Below are positions 37,733-48,260 of a stretch of 64,000 nucleotides of DNA, in pieces (within the stretch, counting starts at the first letter, position 1; each line of letters opens with the position of its first letter). Origin of the DNA: Periplaneta americana. Taxonomy: Eukaryota > Arthropoda > Insecta > Blattodea > Blattidae. The notes under the pieces were generated by a model, which made no database searches, had not been told where the DNA came from, and saw only the letters and a list, made by a program, of their open reading frames with translations. The stretch spans positions 99,885,001 through 99,949,000 of the forward strand of contig NC_091117.1 in the NCBI RefSeq assembly GCF_040183065.1, written 5' to 3'. The translations under genes and the position numbers were made by a program.

Positions 37733-38593
37733 TGTGGCAACCATGCCAGAAACTTATCATTGTCTTGGGATTCGAGCACGCGTCCAGCAGAAGGGAGGGC
37801 GCGCAGGGAGAAAGAAGGCGCGGGGGAGAGAGCAAAGCTGCGAAACGCTGAACCACAAGTCGGCGTGCACTGGGCGCGGCGAAGGGGAAGGAAGACTGGC
37901 CGGCACGGATTGGAGAGGACGGACATAAGGGGAACGTCTGGATTCCGAGTGGGGAGGCTCAGAAAGTTCACAAGCCACGCGGACCGATTGTTGTAACGAG
38001 ATTGTTCTTGAAATCGAAGGAACGAGAAAGTGTGATTTAGCAATAAATAGAAGAGCAGAGCGGCACAGCGAGTTCAGTTCAGTTTGGACAGCAAGCCAGT
38101 CAGTTTGTGAAGCAGCCATGAGCTATCAAGGAAGCCAGCCTTCGAGACCGGAGTTCGACTTGAGTGGATCCGCAACTGTGGCAGCGACCAGGTGAGTGCG
38201 GCATATCCGGAAGTCTTGAGTTCGGTGTGCAGTGAACTTTATCTGAAAGTCTTGAGTTCGAAGTTCAGTGGACTGTCTCTGGAAGTCTTGGGTTCAATAT
38301 ACTGTGAACTTGAGTGAATGAGCTAGAAGAACTAGGCAAGGCAAACGAACTGTGAACTGACAGTTTTGTTTTGTAAATACTGCTCTGTGAACATTAGTTG
38401 AGATTAGGAGTACATTGCTATTCTCAATAATCCAAGTGAATTGTCATTGTCGTCTGTGGAGTGCAATAACGAATACTGTGTTGCTGTGTGGAGTGGAATA
38501 TCCATTGTCGACGGGAGTGTTTAAACTCAGTTATAGAAAGTCATTATTGTTGTAAATAAAAAGTAACATTATTGTTTTGAATTAAAAGTCACA
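37733..38593 (+). mobile_element. Solo LTR, 861 bp
   Basis: Begins TGTGGCAACC and ends AAAAGTCACA (TG..CA), with flanking atat on both sides (37729-37732 and 38594-38597). The left half is GC-rich, unlike its surroundings. An AATAAA signal lies at 38555-38560 near the right end. The ORFs of 100-135 codons on both strands over 37595-38119 are overlapping shadows in this GC-rich tract and show no family. No internal retroelement region remains, as expected after LTR-LTR recombination. Confidence 0.7.
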
Positions 38594-38671
38594 ATATCTT
38601 ACTTGGGTTTTATTCAACTTTGTATTTTAAAAGTATAGATTAGTGGTAGACTCTATGTATAATAGTAGTGA

Positions 38672-38672
38672 C

Positions 38673-38738
<66 letters not shown>
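38672..38738 (+). repeat. (AAT)n microsatellite
   Basis: About 22 units. Confidence 0.95.
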
Positions 38739-38739
<1 letters not shown>

Positions 38740-38765
38740 TAAACTTTTAGCATAGCACCCTGGTA

Positions 38766-40098
38766 CACTGGCTCGCAAAACTTTTGTCCTATGAAATAAT
38801 GTGTAAGTGAACTTTGTTAGATATTATGTTGGCAATATGTCTACATACCCCACTCCACATGTCGTCCTGGGAAGGGAAGTATTTGGACTCTGACTTAGCT
38901 AATCGAACCAAAGACAACCTTTTAGAGCAATAACGGAATATGTAACTGACAGAAATAAAACATTGGGTCTATTTTGCACCGAAATGTTTAAAACATGTTG
39001 TTTATTTCTCTTGAGTATTAGCCTATATAATATTCCAGGAAAATTTTTCATCTTCCCTGCACATATAAATACCATGTTGGATCAGAAACATAGAATAAAT
39101 CACATCGTGTTTTGACAAGAATATTATGAATATCCATGGGAAAATGTAATATTTTCAGATTAAAAATATTTTCTCACACGTCAGTCATGGTCAATTTAGG
39201 TATTTCGTCCTGTTGGGTCCATAAGGTTCCAACCAGAATATGTAACATCAACACAATGCAGTGGACGTATTTCTGTCGCTGTTTGAGGATGGATTTTCAG
39301 GCTATGAGGAGGAACTCTGTGTAAAATGGAAGAGAATTTGACTTCCCAGGAATATATCCACATACTGGAAAATACTGTATGCTACCTAGCATGCGCATGT
39401 TGCAACCTGATATAATTATATTTTTTCAACAGGGCAATTCCTCCATCTACACATCTTTGTTGTATCGATATGGTTCCAATATAATGTTTGGTGTTAAAAG
39501 CACAGACATTTGCTATTTCTATATGCTTTGCTTATTTTTTAGTTTGTTACATCCACATTTTCGTTCCATTACTATATGAGAGTAATATGCAAACCTTTTC
39601 TTTATGTGTGCAAAATATAAATTAAACTGCTGTATCCTACGGGATATAACTGACAATCAAGTTTTAAATTATACACATACCCATAAAAATTTGTCTTAAT
39701 AAAATTATTTACCCGATTTTTTAGAATATTAATCTATTGATTGTTAGTGCCACCTTTAATCAATGTAATTTTATTAACGTAGTGTTATTACCTGGACAAC
39801 AGCCAAAGAAAAATAAGCTATAGGCGTATTGTAACTCAAAGAACCGTGGCATGAAGAGGAGCTACAAAATGCCGTGTTTATTAAATTTATCTATATCACT
39901 AGATAACTAAGTAAACATATTCTCTTTAAGTTTACTAAGTAGCTTGGTTCAACCTTTCTGTTGTGATGAGAGGTGGTTTGTTACCTGCACGGAGACTACC
40001 TGCCGCCTACACTACTGTCCTAGAGTGAGTACAAAAATACCAACTTAAGAACGAGAAAAACTGTACAGTATATCAGATAAAAGTTTTGCGAGCCAGTG
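38766..40098 (+). mobile_element. Tc1/mariner-type element, 1.33 kb
   Basis: Inverted ends CACTGGCTCGCAAAACTTTT and, reversed, CACTGGCTCGCAAAACTTTT are identical over 20 bp. The left flank is TA (38764-38765); the right flank is TG, presumably a mutated TA. Length and organisation suit a Tc1-like element with one transposase gene, which is decayed (39136-39579). Confidence 0.75.
39136..39579 (+). pseudogene. Decayed Tc1-like transposase
   Basis: Two plus-strand blocks survive. 39136-39324 includes SVMVNLGISSCWVHKVPTRI, corresponding to the VMVWGGIS... segment of the DDE core. 39379-39579 reads MLPSMRMLQPDIIIFFQQGN then SSIYTS, which corresponds to the QQDNxxxH catalytic segment; here the catalytic Asp is Gly and the His is Tyr. 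The block order is right for one gene, but stops lie between and no N-terminal HTH is legible. Confidence 0.6.
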
Positions 40099-40311
40099 TG
40101 CTATTTTGTTCACGACTACACCCCGTTCCTACCCCCACAGGGGGAAAGCCATCTTGACTTTCTATTACGTCATGAGTAATACACAGATCATATTAACTAA
40201 TATTTTTTGTTACAATTGCTCAGATTTTTCTTCTACGTGCTAGTGATACTAATAATTAGCTTTATTAAACCAGATTCAATTATTTATATTTCTGTTTCAC
40301 ATATTCTTATA

Positions 40312-41496
40312 TGAAGCAGTAATTAGGAGAGGGAGAGACCGATTTAATAGCAAAGTGATATCTCCGTATTAGTTACTTGTATTCGCGGGAATGTTCCAGC
40401 GACTTGGTTAGAATTTGTTTCCCACGCAGGTGTTCGTCTGAGTCACTTAGAATCGGACAGATTTACGGCTACCTTGTGCGGGGTTCTTATACAGGCGCTT
40501 TCAAGCGTAAAATCCGAAAGTTGGACAAGACCCGTGGGAAAGCTATTGCAAAGCGCGGGGTTTTCCAAAAGAACGGGGATTCTCGAAAAATCTACTAAAT
40601 AATTTGATGTTGTGGGAAGTCCAAAGTCTAAATTTAGAGGCGACGTATTTCGCGCCCAATGAGAAGAGATCTTGGTTCAGCTTATGAGGTCACTTTGGAC
40701 CAATAGAGAATAGATTTTAGGTCGCTTAAGTGACGTAGTTGTTAGCCAATAGGATAGTTAGTTTTAGCGTAGGATAGGTTTTTATAAATAAGGGTGACGG
40801 GGCGCGGAGAGCATAACTACTTCTTTTCGTGTCGATGGCCCTACATACGGAGCCGAACTTTTCGTGTCGATGGCCCCACACACTGAGCTTTTTGGTGTCG
40901 GCGGCCCAACCTAATAGTCTTTCTTCCGGCGAAGACTCGATAGATAGAACTTTGTCATCGATGAGACTACTCGTCAACGTTTAGGAGCTTCGATCGTAGT
41001 GTATTGAACAAAGGATTGAAGTTATAGCATTGGACAGAGCATATTCAGCGCTCCCATAGAGTCGATACAGAAGTGCGACCAACGATTGAATTACAAGTTC
41101 AGCCGGAAATACATACTCAAGGGTTTACCAAGTGAATACGACAATAAACTTATAGTTTTTTTTGGAATCAACACTGCCTTTTATATAAGTAGCCGGCTTG
41201 GTATTATTCCCGACATCATCCTACACCACAACTGTACCTCGGTTACCCTGAGTAGACCTCACGCCACACCGAGCGTCGAAATAGGGTGGGCTGGCGCCCA
41301 CTACTTAAAACAACAATAAATTTGCCTACCCTATTCGCGCTACTCGACGGACGAGTGCTGACAGCCGTGGACCAGCAGGCTGATGCGAGCGAGGGCATCA
41401 TCCATCGCATCGATTGATTGATTGAGGACCACGACCGAGACGCATCCACCCACAAATGGTTTCCAACGTAGGTCCACAATAACCACTCCACCATCA
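40312..41496 (+). repeat. 5' LTR
   Basis: Starts TGAAGCAGTA and ends CCACCATCA. It carries a short duplication (TTTTCGTGTCGATGGCCC twice, 40835-40880) absent from the 3' LTR. A CCAAT box (40746-40750), TATAAATA (40783-40790) and AATAAA signals (41143-41148 and 41315-41320) outline U3, R and U5. The last 28 bp are far more diverged from the 3' LTR than the rest. Confidence 0.9.
40783..40790 (+). promoter_or_regulatory. LTR TATA box
   Basis: TATAAATA, 33 bp downstream of a CCAAT box at 40746-40750; the same pair is conserved in the 3' LTR (48732-48739). Confidence 0.6.
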
Positions 41497-41498
41497 AA

Positions 41499-41518
41499 TG
41501 GCGCTTCCCAACGCGGGG
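41499..41518 (+). promoter_or_regulatory. Primer-binding site, tRNA-Lys-like
   Basis: TGGCGCTTCCCAACGCGGGG begins two bases after the LTR end and is followed by CTCGAA. Except for a small insertion it is complementary to the 3' end and T arm of insect tRNA-Lys, the primer of many gypsy-type elements. A second PBS-like sequence occurs 42 bp upstream, inside the LTR. Confidence 0.6.
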
Positions 41519-41980
41519 CTCGAAGGAAGACAGCTGTTCCAGTGACCGGCCCCGGGTGCGAACGCAGCACCAAACAACGCGGAGGACCGGACGGAGCAGT
41601 TCAGCCCTGCATTGCCGAGGAACGACGCTGGAAGGCGGGAAAAGAACCAGGCCATCGAGACATCACGACAACACCACAGAAGGCAACATGGAGACCACCA
41701 GAGAGAGGCGGTGGCAAGTATGAAGGGAGGATGTATAAATGTGTATATATGTATATGATATTTTGGGGGAATAATTATAAAGTGTATATGTTTCAATTTC
41801 TGGTGTGATATTTTGGGTATATATATATGTATTTTTTTTCTATTGTGTGTGATATTTTGGGGGAAAGAGTGAAACAAGTGTATTGCGTAATTTGTTGGAA
41901 GTGAGTAGAGTGCAAAGACAGGCCTAGTTAGACTATTATTGGGAAAGCGAGCGTCGGATAGATGACAGAGCAGCATATAG

Positions 41981-44306
41981 ATGATACTACGTAGCCATAG
42001 GAGTAAGGTAGTTAGGAAAATACGAGAAAGAAGAGGAAATAGAAACAAGGGAACTATGGAGCAAAGGAAGGACGAGGAAATTATGGAAATTAGGGAGGAG
42101 GTTGAGAATAACGCAGGACAGGAAATAGAGGGAGAGCGAACGGCGGAAAAGCAACAGAGGAGAGAGAGTGGCAAAGGGGAAATGACGCTAGAGTAGTTAT
42201 GGGAGCAGATGAGACAATTCATGGAAAATAATTCAAGGGAAAGTAGAGAACAAATAAAACAAATGGAAACTAAATTAGACAACAACTCAAGAGAAAGTAG
42301 AGATCAAATAAAACAAATGGAAACTAAATTAGAGAATAACTCAAGGGAAAGTAGAGAGCAGATTCTGAGGGAAAGTAGAGAACAAATAAAACAAATGGAA
42401 ACTAAATTAGAAAATAACTCAAGGGAAAGTAGAGAGCAGATTCTGAGGGAAAGTAGAGAACAGATAAAACAAATGGAAAATAGATTGGGGGAAAGTTAGA
42501 GAGAGATTAGAGATCATATTGCAAAATTAGCAGAAAGAGGAAACAAGATGGAAGACAAAATAGAGAAGCTAGAGGGGAAATTAGCCGAGAATGGGATCGG
42601 AATTGAGAACCAATTGAAGATAGCTATGGATAGGATGTCAGAAAGTATGAAGGATTTAGAAGTCAGAGTTAGAGATAGCACTATGAAAGAGAATAGCGAT
42701 CTAAAATCAGCAGTTGAGGAAACGATAGTGGAGAAGGTTTGGGAAATTCAGAATTCGGTGGAAGAGAAAATAGGTGAGATGGATCAGGAAGTGGACGGTC
42801 TCAAGCAAGCCATAAAGAATAAGGAAAGGGCAGATAACGAATGTTTGGAAGAATTAAGGAGTAAACTAAACTCAATAAACGACGTACTAAATGGGGGTAG
42901 TCCCGCAAATTTAAGCGGACATAGCAGCTCGGACCGTGCAGTTTCTAGACAAGAGGGCACAAGTGAGAGCCCGGCATCAGATAGTAACATAAATAGAAGA
43001 CATGTCAACAATAGTGTTGGTGAGGAATGTCAGACCTCAAGGGATGATGTGCATAGTGAGTTAATAAATGTAAACGACAAGGCATATTTAGGCAGTCCTC
43101 AGTACCCCACCCACATTATGAATGAGATTGGTACCCTATTTTTGATGAGGTTGAATTTTCAAACCCACATAATTACATAAGTGAGCTGGAAACGTACTTC
43201 AGAGTAAGAGGGGTGCCGGATGACCTAAAAATGACTGTTGTAAGAAAGAGCCTAAAGAGCCGACCACTCAACTGGGCGCTAGTGGCCCTAGGGGTAATGT
43301 CACATATGAGGAATTCAGAGAAAAATTTTCGGAGAGATACTGGGGACAAAGACAACAACAAAGAATTAGGAAGGAAATTAATCAGAGCAGGTTTGACGCG
43401 GGAAGAGGCGTCTCTATGATAGACTATTTTCTTGAACTTGTTAAGAAAGGGAAAAGCCTAAATCCGCCAATACCGGATTCAGAGCTGATCCAAACTGTGA
43501 TTTCGCAGTATCCAGAGAACATCAGATATAATCTGATCGTAGCAGGGCCCCGAGACTTCGGGGAAACAATAGATCTATTGACTTCGCTGGATTGTTCGGA
43601 CGCCACACACTATGAATGTAGCGGACAGGTAGATTATGAACGTGGTAAAGGAAAGGGTTCAAGCCCCACTGACCAGAAAGCGGGGAAAGGGGCAAGTACA
43701 GCCTTTTCATCCCCAAGGTCAGGAGCCCAAAAGCCGAGTAGCTGGGGTTGTGACCGGAGCCCCAACAATGTATATAGTCGATACCATAATGGTCAGAACA
43801 GAGCGAATAGTCCCAACAGGGAGAGAAGGAGTGACCCGCCCTTTGGGGGTCCTTACAATAATATTAGGAATAACCAGAGCAATCATAACAGGATGAGAAA
43901 CGATAGAGGTGGTGTTGGTCCCGTGCGTAGGGTTAACCACATACGATGGTACACGGGAAGGCAAGAGAACGGAAATAGTAGGCTTAGAACCCAACCACAT
44001 TGGCTTCGAAACAGAAATTACAGACAGGGATTCTGGCAGCCTAATTTTAGCAGGGGACCGCAAAATCGAGGTGATCGGAGGAGACAAGAGCAGGAGAGAG
44101 GTAGACGAGATGTCCTACAAGAAATGGCCTCACAAGGGTGCAATAGGCCCCCTACACAGTGTAACGTGGGACAAAGTAGGAATAGAGACGTGAACGGACG
44201 TCAGCAAAGTCCGGTCAGAATGAATATGGGCCGGGAGCCTATAAATAGCAGAAATAGAGACGAGATAGCAGTGGAACCGAATGCATCACACTCGGGAAAC
44301 TGCTAG
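41981..44306 (+). pseudogene. gag, frame-broken
   Basis: The gag reading passes through three frames. 41981-42196 is basic and then acidic and ends at TAG (42194-42196); the same frame resumes, runs through four near-perfect 18-residue heptad repeats (NNSRESREQIKQMETKLE), meets another TAG (42497-42499), and goes on as coiled coil to 43180. A frame change near 43150 leads into the capsid-like block (VPDDLKMTVVRKSLKSRPLN), another near 43300 into YWGQRQQQRIRKE and 43416-44306, which has FLELVKKGKSLNPPIPDSEL and a long Arg/Asn/Gly-rich basic tail in place of a CCHC zinc knuckle. Gag would form the particle and bind RNA; this copy cannot make it in one piece. Confidence 0.75.
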
Positions 44307-44389
44307 ACAGAAGTCTCAAGGGTTCGGAAATTTCTGTAGCTAAGTGCAGTAAGTCACTATCAAAAGAATCCACCAATACGGTAAGCGTA

Positions 44390-45259
44390 AAGAGACAGAG
44401 CGAGATTAATAACCCAGAGTTAGAAAATGATGGGACTTATGTATTGCCGTATATAGATGCTAAAATATTTGGGATAAAGTGTTGTGTGTTGTTGGACTCG
44501 GGCTCCACAAATAATGTATGCAGCTTGGAATTTTTTCAAAAGGTTAGGGATTCAGGGATAAAAATGCAAACGTTACCCATATGTTCACTGTACTGTGCGG
44601 GTGCCCTAAGCAGGAAGAAGGAAAAGGTGAAATATCAAGTATGGTTCGAGTTAGAGTGCGGAGACGTGAAATTAAATGCAATTTTTTTTGTGATTCAAAG
44701 GTTGACTACCGACATCATTATTGGAGTAGAAAGCTTCTATGAATGGCACGCGCTATTAGATTTCAGGCAAAACAGACTAGGGGTTACGGCAGGTAACGGC
44801 AGTGTAGGCCATGTCCCATTCAGTAGGAATGACCCTAGACCAGAGATAGACGAGAGAACCGCGGAAGAGATAGAATTACAGGAAGAGTTATTTTTCGTAG
44901 AGCATCTCAAAATTTGTGAGAATGTAATTATAGAGGTTAATCCGTGGGAAGGTAACGAGGTAACTAGGGGAGTGTGTCAAGTAGACTGCGGAGAATGCGA
45001 GTTGTGTATCGGCGAATTAGTCCAGGCGAGACAAATAGGACGTGATCACATTAGCAGTAGGGCCAACTATTGTAATGAGGAGTCGCGTGGCAATCTTAGG
45101 CAGGTAGACGCGTCTAACAATAGGAGGACAGATACTTTCGAAATAGTGAGAGATAAAGTTAGCCAGGCACACGGCCTGAGTGAGAGTGAAAGAAAACACT
45201 TAATGTATGTTGTAGGTAGCCATTTAAAATGTCTTTTCAGACGCGCCGGGTCTGTGTAA
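44390..45259 (+). CDS. Retroviral-type aspartic protease region
   Basis: Open from after a TAA at 44387; the first listed start-like codon is TTG at 44444. The N-terminal 110 residues hold the protease: CCVLLDSGSTNNVCSLEFFQ with the catalytic DSG, and further on TDIIIGVESFYEWHALLDF, the second hydrophobic-Gly signature. The remaining 150 residues are an acidic linker with a Cys cluster (CQVDCGECELC) before RT. The protease cuts Gag-Pol after particle assembly. DSG in place of DTG is known in some gypsy branches. It ends at TAA 45257-45259 just where the pol reading picks up in the next frame, so the join is either a programmed shift or a small deletion. Confidence 0.8.
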   Translation, partial: KRQSEINNPELENDGTYVLPYIDAKIFGIKCCVLLDSGSTNNVCSLEFFQKVRDSGIKMQTLPICSLYCAGALSRKKEKVKYQVWFELECGDVKLNAIFFVIQRLTTDIIIGVESFYEWHALLDFRQNRLGVTAGNGSVGHVPFSRNDPRPEIDERTAEEIELQEELFFVEHLKICENVIIEVNPWEGNEVTRGVCQVDCGECELCIGELVQARQIGRDHISSRANYCNEESRGNLRQVDASNNRRTDTFEIVRDKVSQAHGLSESERKHLMYVVGSHLKCLFRRAGSV

Positions 45260-45260
45260 A

Positions 45261-47876
45261 GTGTATACATACAAAATTAAGGTGGTAGGAATGGAGGAAT
45301 TTTGGCATAAATGTAGACCCATCCCCCTATCTTTAAGGGCTCAGGCAGACGAAGTCATAGATGATATGTTAAAAGACGGAGTTATAGAAGTATCAGACTC
45401 GCCTTACGTAAATGCATTGTGCTGGGTTAGAAAGCCCAATGGAAGCTTAAGAGTAACGATTGATGCCCAACACGTTAACTCGTTTTCAGTTAAAGATAAT
45501 TTCAGGACGGAGTCAGTGGACACTTTGTTAGGCCGTGTCAGTGACTGTTCTATATTCACTAGTTTGGACTTGACCAGTTCGTATTGGCAGATTCCGCTGG
45601 ACGAGGACTCGAGAAAATTCACAGCGTTCTTACATAACGGGAAAGTTTATCAGAATACCCGATGCCCATTCGGCATCGCGAGTTCTGGATCTGCGCTATT
45701 AAGGGCACTTGACATAATTTTTGGTGATTCGACAAAAGGTTTTCTGGCACAGTACATTGACGATTTTCTTATATATGACAATAATGTTGATAGGCATATT
45801 AGAGATATTGATTTTGTACTGACTAAATTGAGAGAGGCTGGTATGACAGTCAAGCTGGAGAAAACAGCATTTTTTAAAGTTGAGACAGTTTTCCTGGGTT
45901 ACGTAATTTCGTCTGACGGAATTAGACCGGACCAAGAGAGAATTCAGAGCATTTCGAGGATCCCGCCGCCGCGGAACCGGAAACAGGTTCGTAGATATCT
46001 AGGTATCCTACAATACCAGAATCGGTTTCTCGTCAATTATGCTAAGCATGTAGCCCCACTCAGAGCATTGCTAAAGAAGGATACACCCTTTAGGTGGGGG
46101 TCGGCAGAGCAGGAAGCATTCGATCGAACGAAACTGCTTTTTGCCGACTCAATTCTGTTGGAAAGGCCTAACGACAGCCTACCTTTTCAGATTTATACTG
46201 ATGCGTCTTCATATGGATATGGAGGAATTCTATGTCAGACAGATGAAGATAATAAGCGACTTGTGATTGCCACAGCTTCTAGGGGACTGTCGCGTACCGA
46301 AAGCAACGCATCAATCACGGAATTAGAGATTTCTGCTGTGTACTTCGCACTACAGAAGTTCCGTCAGTATATCTTTAATAGGCAGATCATCATATTTACT
46401 GACCATGTCAGCCTAGCGTTTCTGAGTAGATGCAAATTGACGAACTCTAGAATATCTAGATACGTGCATGAAATTTTGGCTCATGATGTGACGATTAGAC
46501 ATATTCCGGGGGCAGACAATATCTTTGGTGATTGTCTCTCACGTTTGAATTCGAAATCGGGGTTACCGGAAACTATCACCGCCCCCGCGTACGAAATTGC
46601 CGTGATGAAAATTGATTCCACGAGGAATGGAGCTCTGACGGGAAAATTTCAGAGAATTCCAGATTTGCAGCAGGAGGATTCCACGATAAGGGCCTTAATG
46701 GACAAAGCTAGAGAAATCTCACAGGTGAAAGATGAAGTGTATGGATTGCGCTCTGGTATCTTGTATAAATTGCATGGTAGGGATATCCAGAAGTGGAAGA
46801 TATACATACCTGCGAGTATGGAGAATGAACTTATAAATAACTTTCACCTATCTATGTGTCACTCTGGGAGTGATAGGATTATTTTAAATCTGTCAGAATC
46901 GTTTTATATTAAGCAACTGGCAAAGAAGGTTAGAAGGGTAATATCCCGCTGCGAGGTCTGCCAGAGGGCGAAACCTCTAAATGTAAGGTATAACAATGTG
47001 CCACAGGTCATTATCAGGGGTAGAAAGAATGAGCTTGTAGCAGTGGACGAACACGGTCCAATGCCCACATCGTCCTTCGGACACAGGTACATATTTGTTA
47101 CGTACGATGTATTCACTAAGTTTGTAAAGATTTACCCTCTAAGAAATATCTCTAGCAAGTTGTGTGCTGATAAGCTGGTTAGAGACTACATACCGACTTA
47201 CGGTCCGGTAACAGCGGTGCTCAGTGACAATGTGTCGGTACATAAATCGAAAGTGTTTTGCAAAAGGCTGGAAGATGCGGGCGTGAAGCTATACAATTGC
47301 TCCGCATACTTTCCCAGCGGGAATCCCTGCGAAAGAGCACTAAGGGATATATCATTGTATCTCCGTATTCTGTGTCACCGAAACCATAAGGACTGGTTTA
47401 GGCAATGTGAGGTGATAGAGAGAGTCATGAACCACTCTATCAATCCAACGACCGGAATAGCTCCGATCAAACTGATGTTAGGGATCGATCCCGATCCCAG
47501 GATCAAGAGTTTGCCGCAGGCAATACAGGAGGGTGAGCCTCCTAGTGCGGAACTACTGTGTAAACTAGCTTTCGACCGAATCAGGAAAAAGGCTGAGTAT
47601 AGACTCGGTAAAGCCAAAAGATATCGCCACAAATGGGAGCCCACAACCGGCGATTTGGTATTGCTAAGGGACTTGAAGTTATCTTCTGCCCTTAGAGGAC
47701 GTTACTCACGCATGGAGTTACTGTACAAGGGGCCCTACGAAATTAAAAGTAAATACGGAGACCATACTTTCGAATTGGTAGAAAAGGGAAAAATTAAACC
47801 TGTTGGAAGGTACCACAAGCAACTCTTGAGGCCTTTCAAACAGGAGAGACAAGGAGGCAGGAATGAGAAAGAATAA
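45261..47876 (+). CDS. Pol: reverse transcriptase, RNase H and integrase
   Basis: 871 codons without a stop. RT spans about residues 15-260 with D103 in SLDLTSSYWQ and the active-site YIDD at 165-168. RNase H follows (about 305-430) with YTDASSYGYGG (D314), an ELE motif (354-356), FTDH (D381) and a GADNIFGDCLSRL end. Integrase shows a HHCC zinc site (H529, H534, C564, C567) and the catalytic triad D596, D656, E691; its C-terminal part ends with a GPYEI-type SH3-like segment. No chromodomain is seen. All catalytic residues I can check are present, so this ORF may encode active enzyme, though the gag lesions make the copy non-autonomous. It likely continues from the protease frame; the Met at 45261 is only the first ATG. 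Confidence 0.92.
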   Translation: MYTYKIKVVGMEEFWHKCRPIPLSLRAQADEVIDDMLKDGVIEVSDSPYVNALCWVRKPNGSLRVTIDAQHVNSFSVKDNFRTESVDTLLGRVSDCSIFTSLDLTSSYWQIPLDEDSRKFTAFLHNGKVYQNTRCPFGIASSGSALLRALDIIFGDSTKGFLAQYIDDFLIYDNNVDRHIRDIDFVLTKLREAGMTVKLEKTAFFKVETVFLGYVISSDGIRPDQERIQSISRIPPPRNRKQVRRYLGILQYQNRFLVNYAKHVAPLRALLKKDTPFRWGSAEQEAFDRTKLLFADSILLERPNDSLPFQIYTDASSYGYGGILCQTDEDNKRLVIATASRGLSRTESNASITELEISAVYFALQKFRQYIFNRQIIIFTDHVSLAFLSRCKLTNSRISRYVHEILAHDVTIRHIPGADNIFGDCLSRLNSKSGLPETITAPAYEIAVMKIDSTRNGALTGKFQRIPDLQQEDSTIRALMDKAREISQVKDEVYGLRSGILYKLHGRDIQKWKIYIPASMENELINNFHLSMCHSGSDRIILNLSESFYIKQLAKKVRRVISRCEVCQRAKPLNVRYNNVPQVIIRGRKNELVAVDEHGPMPTSSFGHRYIFVTYDVFTKFVKIYPLRNISSKLCADKLVRDYIPTYGPVTAVLSDNVSVHKSKVFCKRLEDAGVKLYNCSAYFPSGNPCERALRDISLYLRILCHRNHKDWFRQCEVIERVMNHSINPTTGIAPIKLMLGIDPDPRIKSLPQAIQEGEPPSAELLCKLAFDRIRKKAEYRLGKAKRYRHKWEPTTGDLVLLRDLKLSSALRGRYSRMELLYKGPYEIKSKYGDHTFELVEKGKIKPVGRYHKQLLRPFKQERQGGRNEKE

Positions 47877-48260
47877 GGCTAGTTAGTCTCACGCGTACAG
47901 CCAGGTAAAAATGTACAGTGCGGCTGGTACAACCAAGCACGCAGAGTGTGTAATTGATCAATGAGTAAATAAATGTAAATATGTGAATGAATGGGATTGT
48001 ACATATGTAAATGTGAATATAAATTGTACATTGTTGTGCCTATTGTGTGAGAGTTGTGTACATAGAAAGGCTTGTGAAGATATATGTACTATTTATTGTA
48101 ATTGTTTGTAGTGGCATTATAATCAGATTGTATTGTAAATAATGTATCACCGGCTGACCGCGAAGGGGAACTATGAGGCTAGTTATAGGCAGAAAGCGGG
48201 GACATCTCATAGCATTGGAAACTCTTTCGGGAATTTCCAATGGTTATGTAGATGGGCATT
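47877..48260 (+). other. Pol-LTR spacer of the retrotransposon
   Basis: Non-coding. Purine-rich runs GAAGGGGAA (about 48161) and GCAGAAAGCGGGGA (about 48190) are the best polypurine-tract candidates, but neither is next to the LTR. Confidence 0.4.

Noticed and set aside
37595..38119. Overlapping ORFs of 100-135 codons on both strands
   Set aside because: They fall in the GC-rich half of a solo LTR where stop codons are rare in all frames; compositions are Arg/Gly or Ser/Pro rich without a domain.
40377..40598. 73-codon ORF conserved in both LTRs (also 48326-48547)
   Set aside because: The two copies are identical because the LTRs are recent duplicates. Conservation therefore says nothing about coding, and no motif is seen.
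41494..42285. 263-codon minus-strand ORF, the longest antisense frame outside pol
   Set aside because: It lies antisense to the LTR end, leader and gag start of the retrotransposon, is a low-complexity Leu/Ser/Ile mixture, and shows no family motif. The opposite strand explains it.
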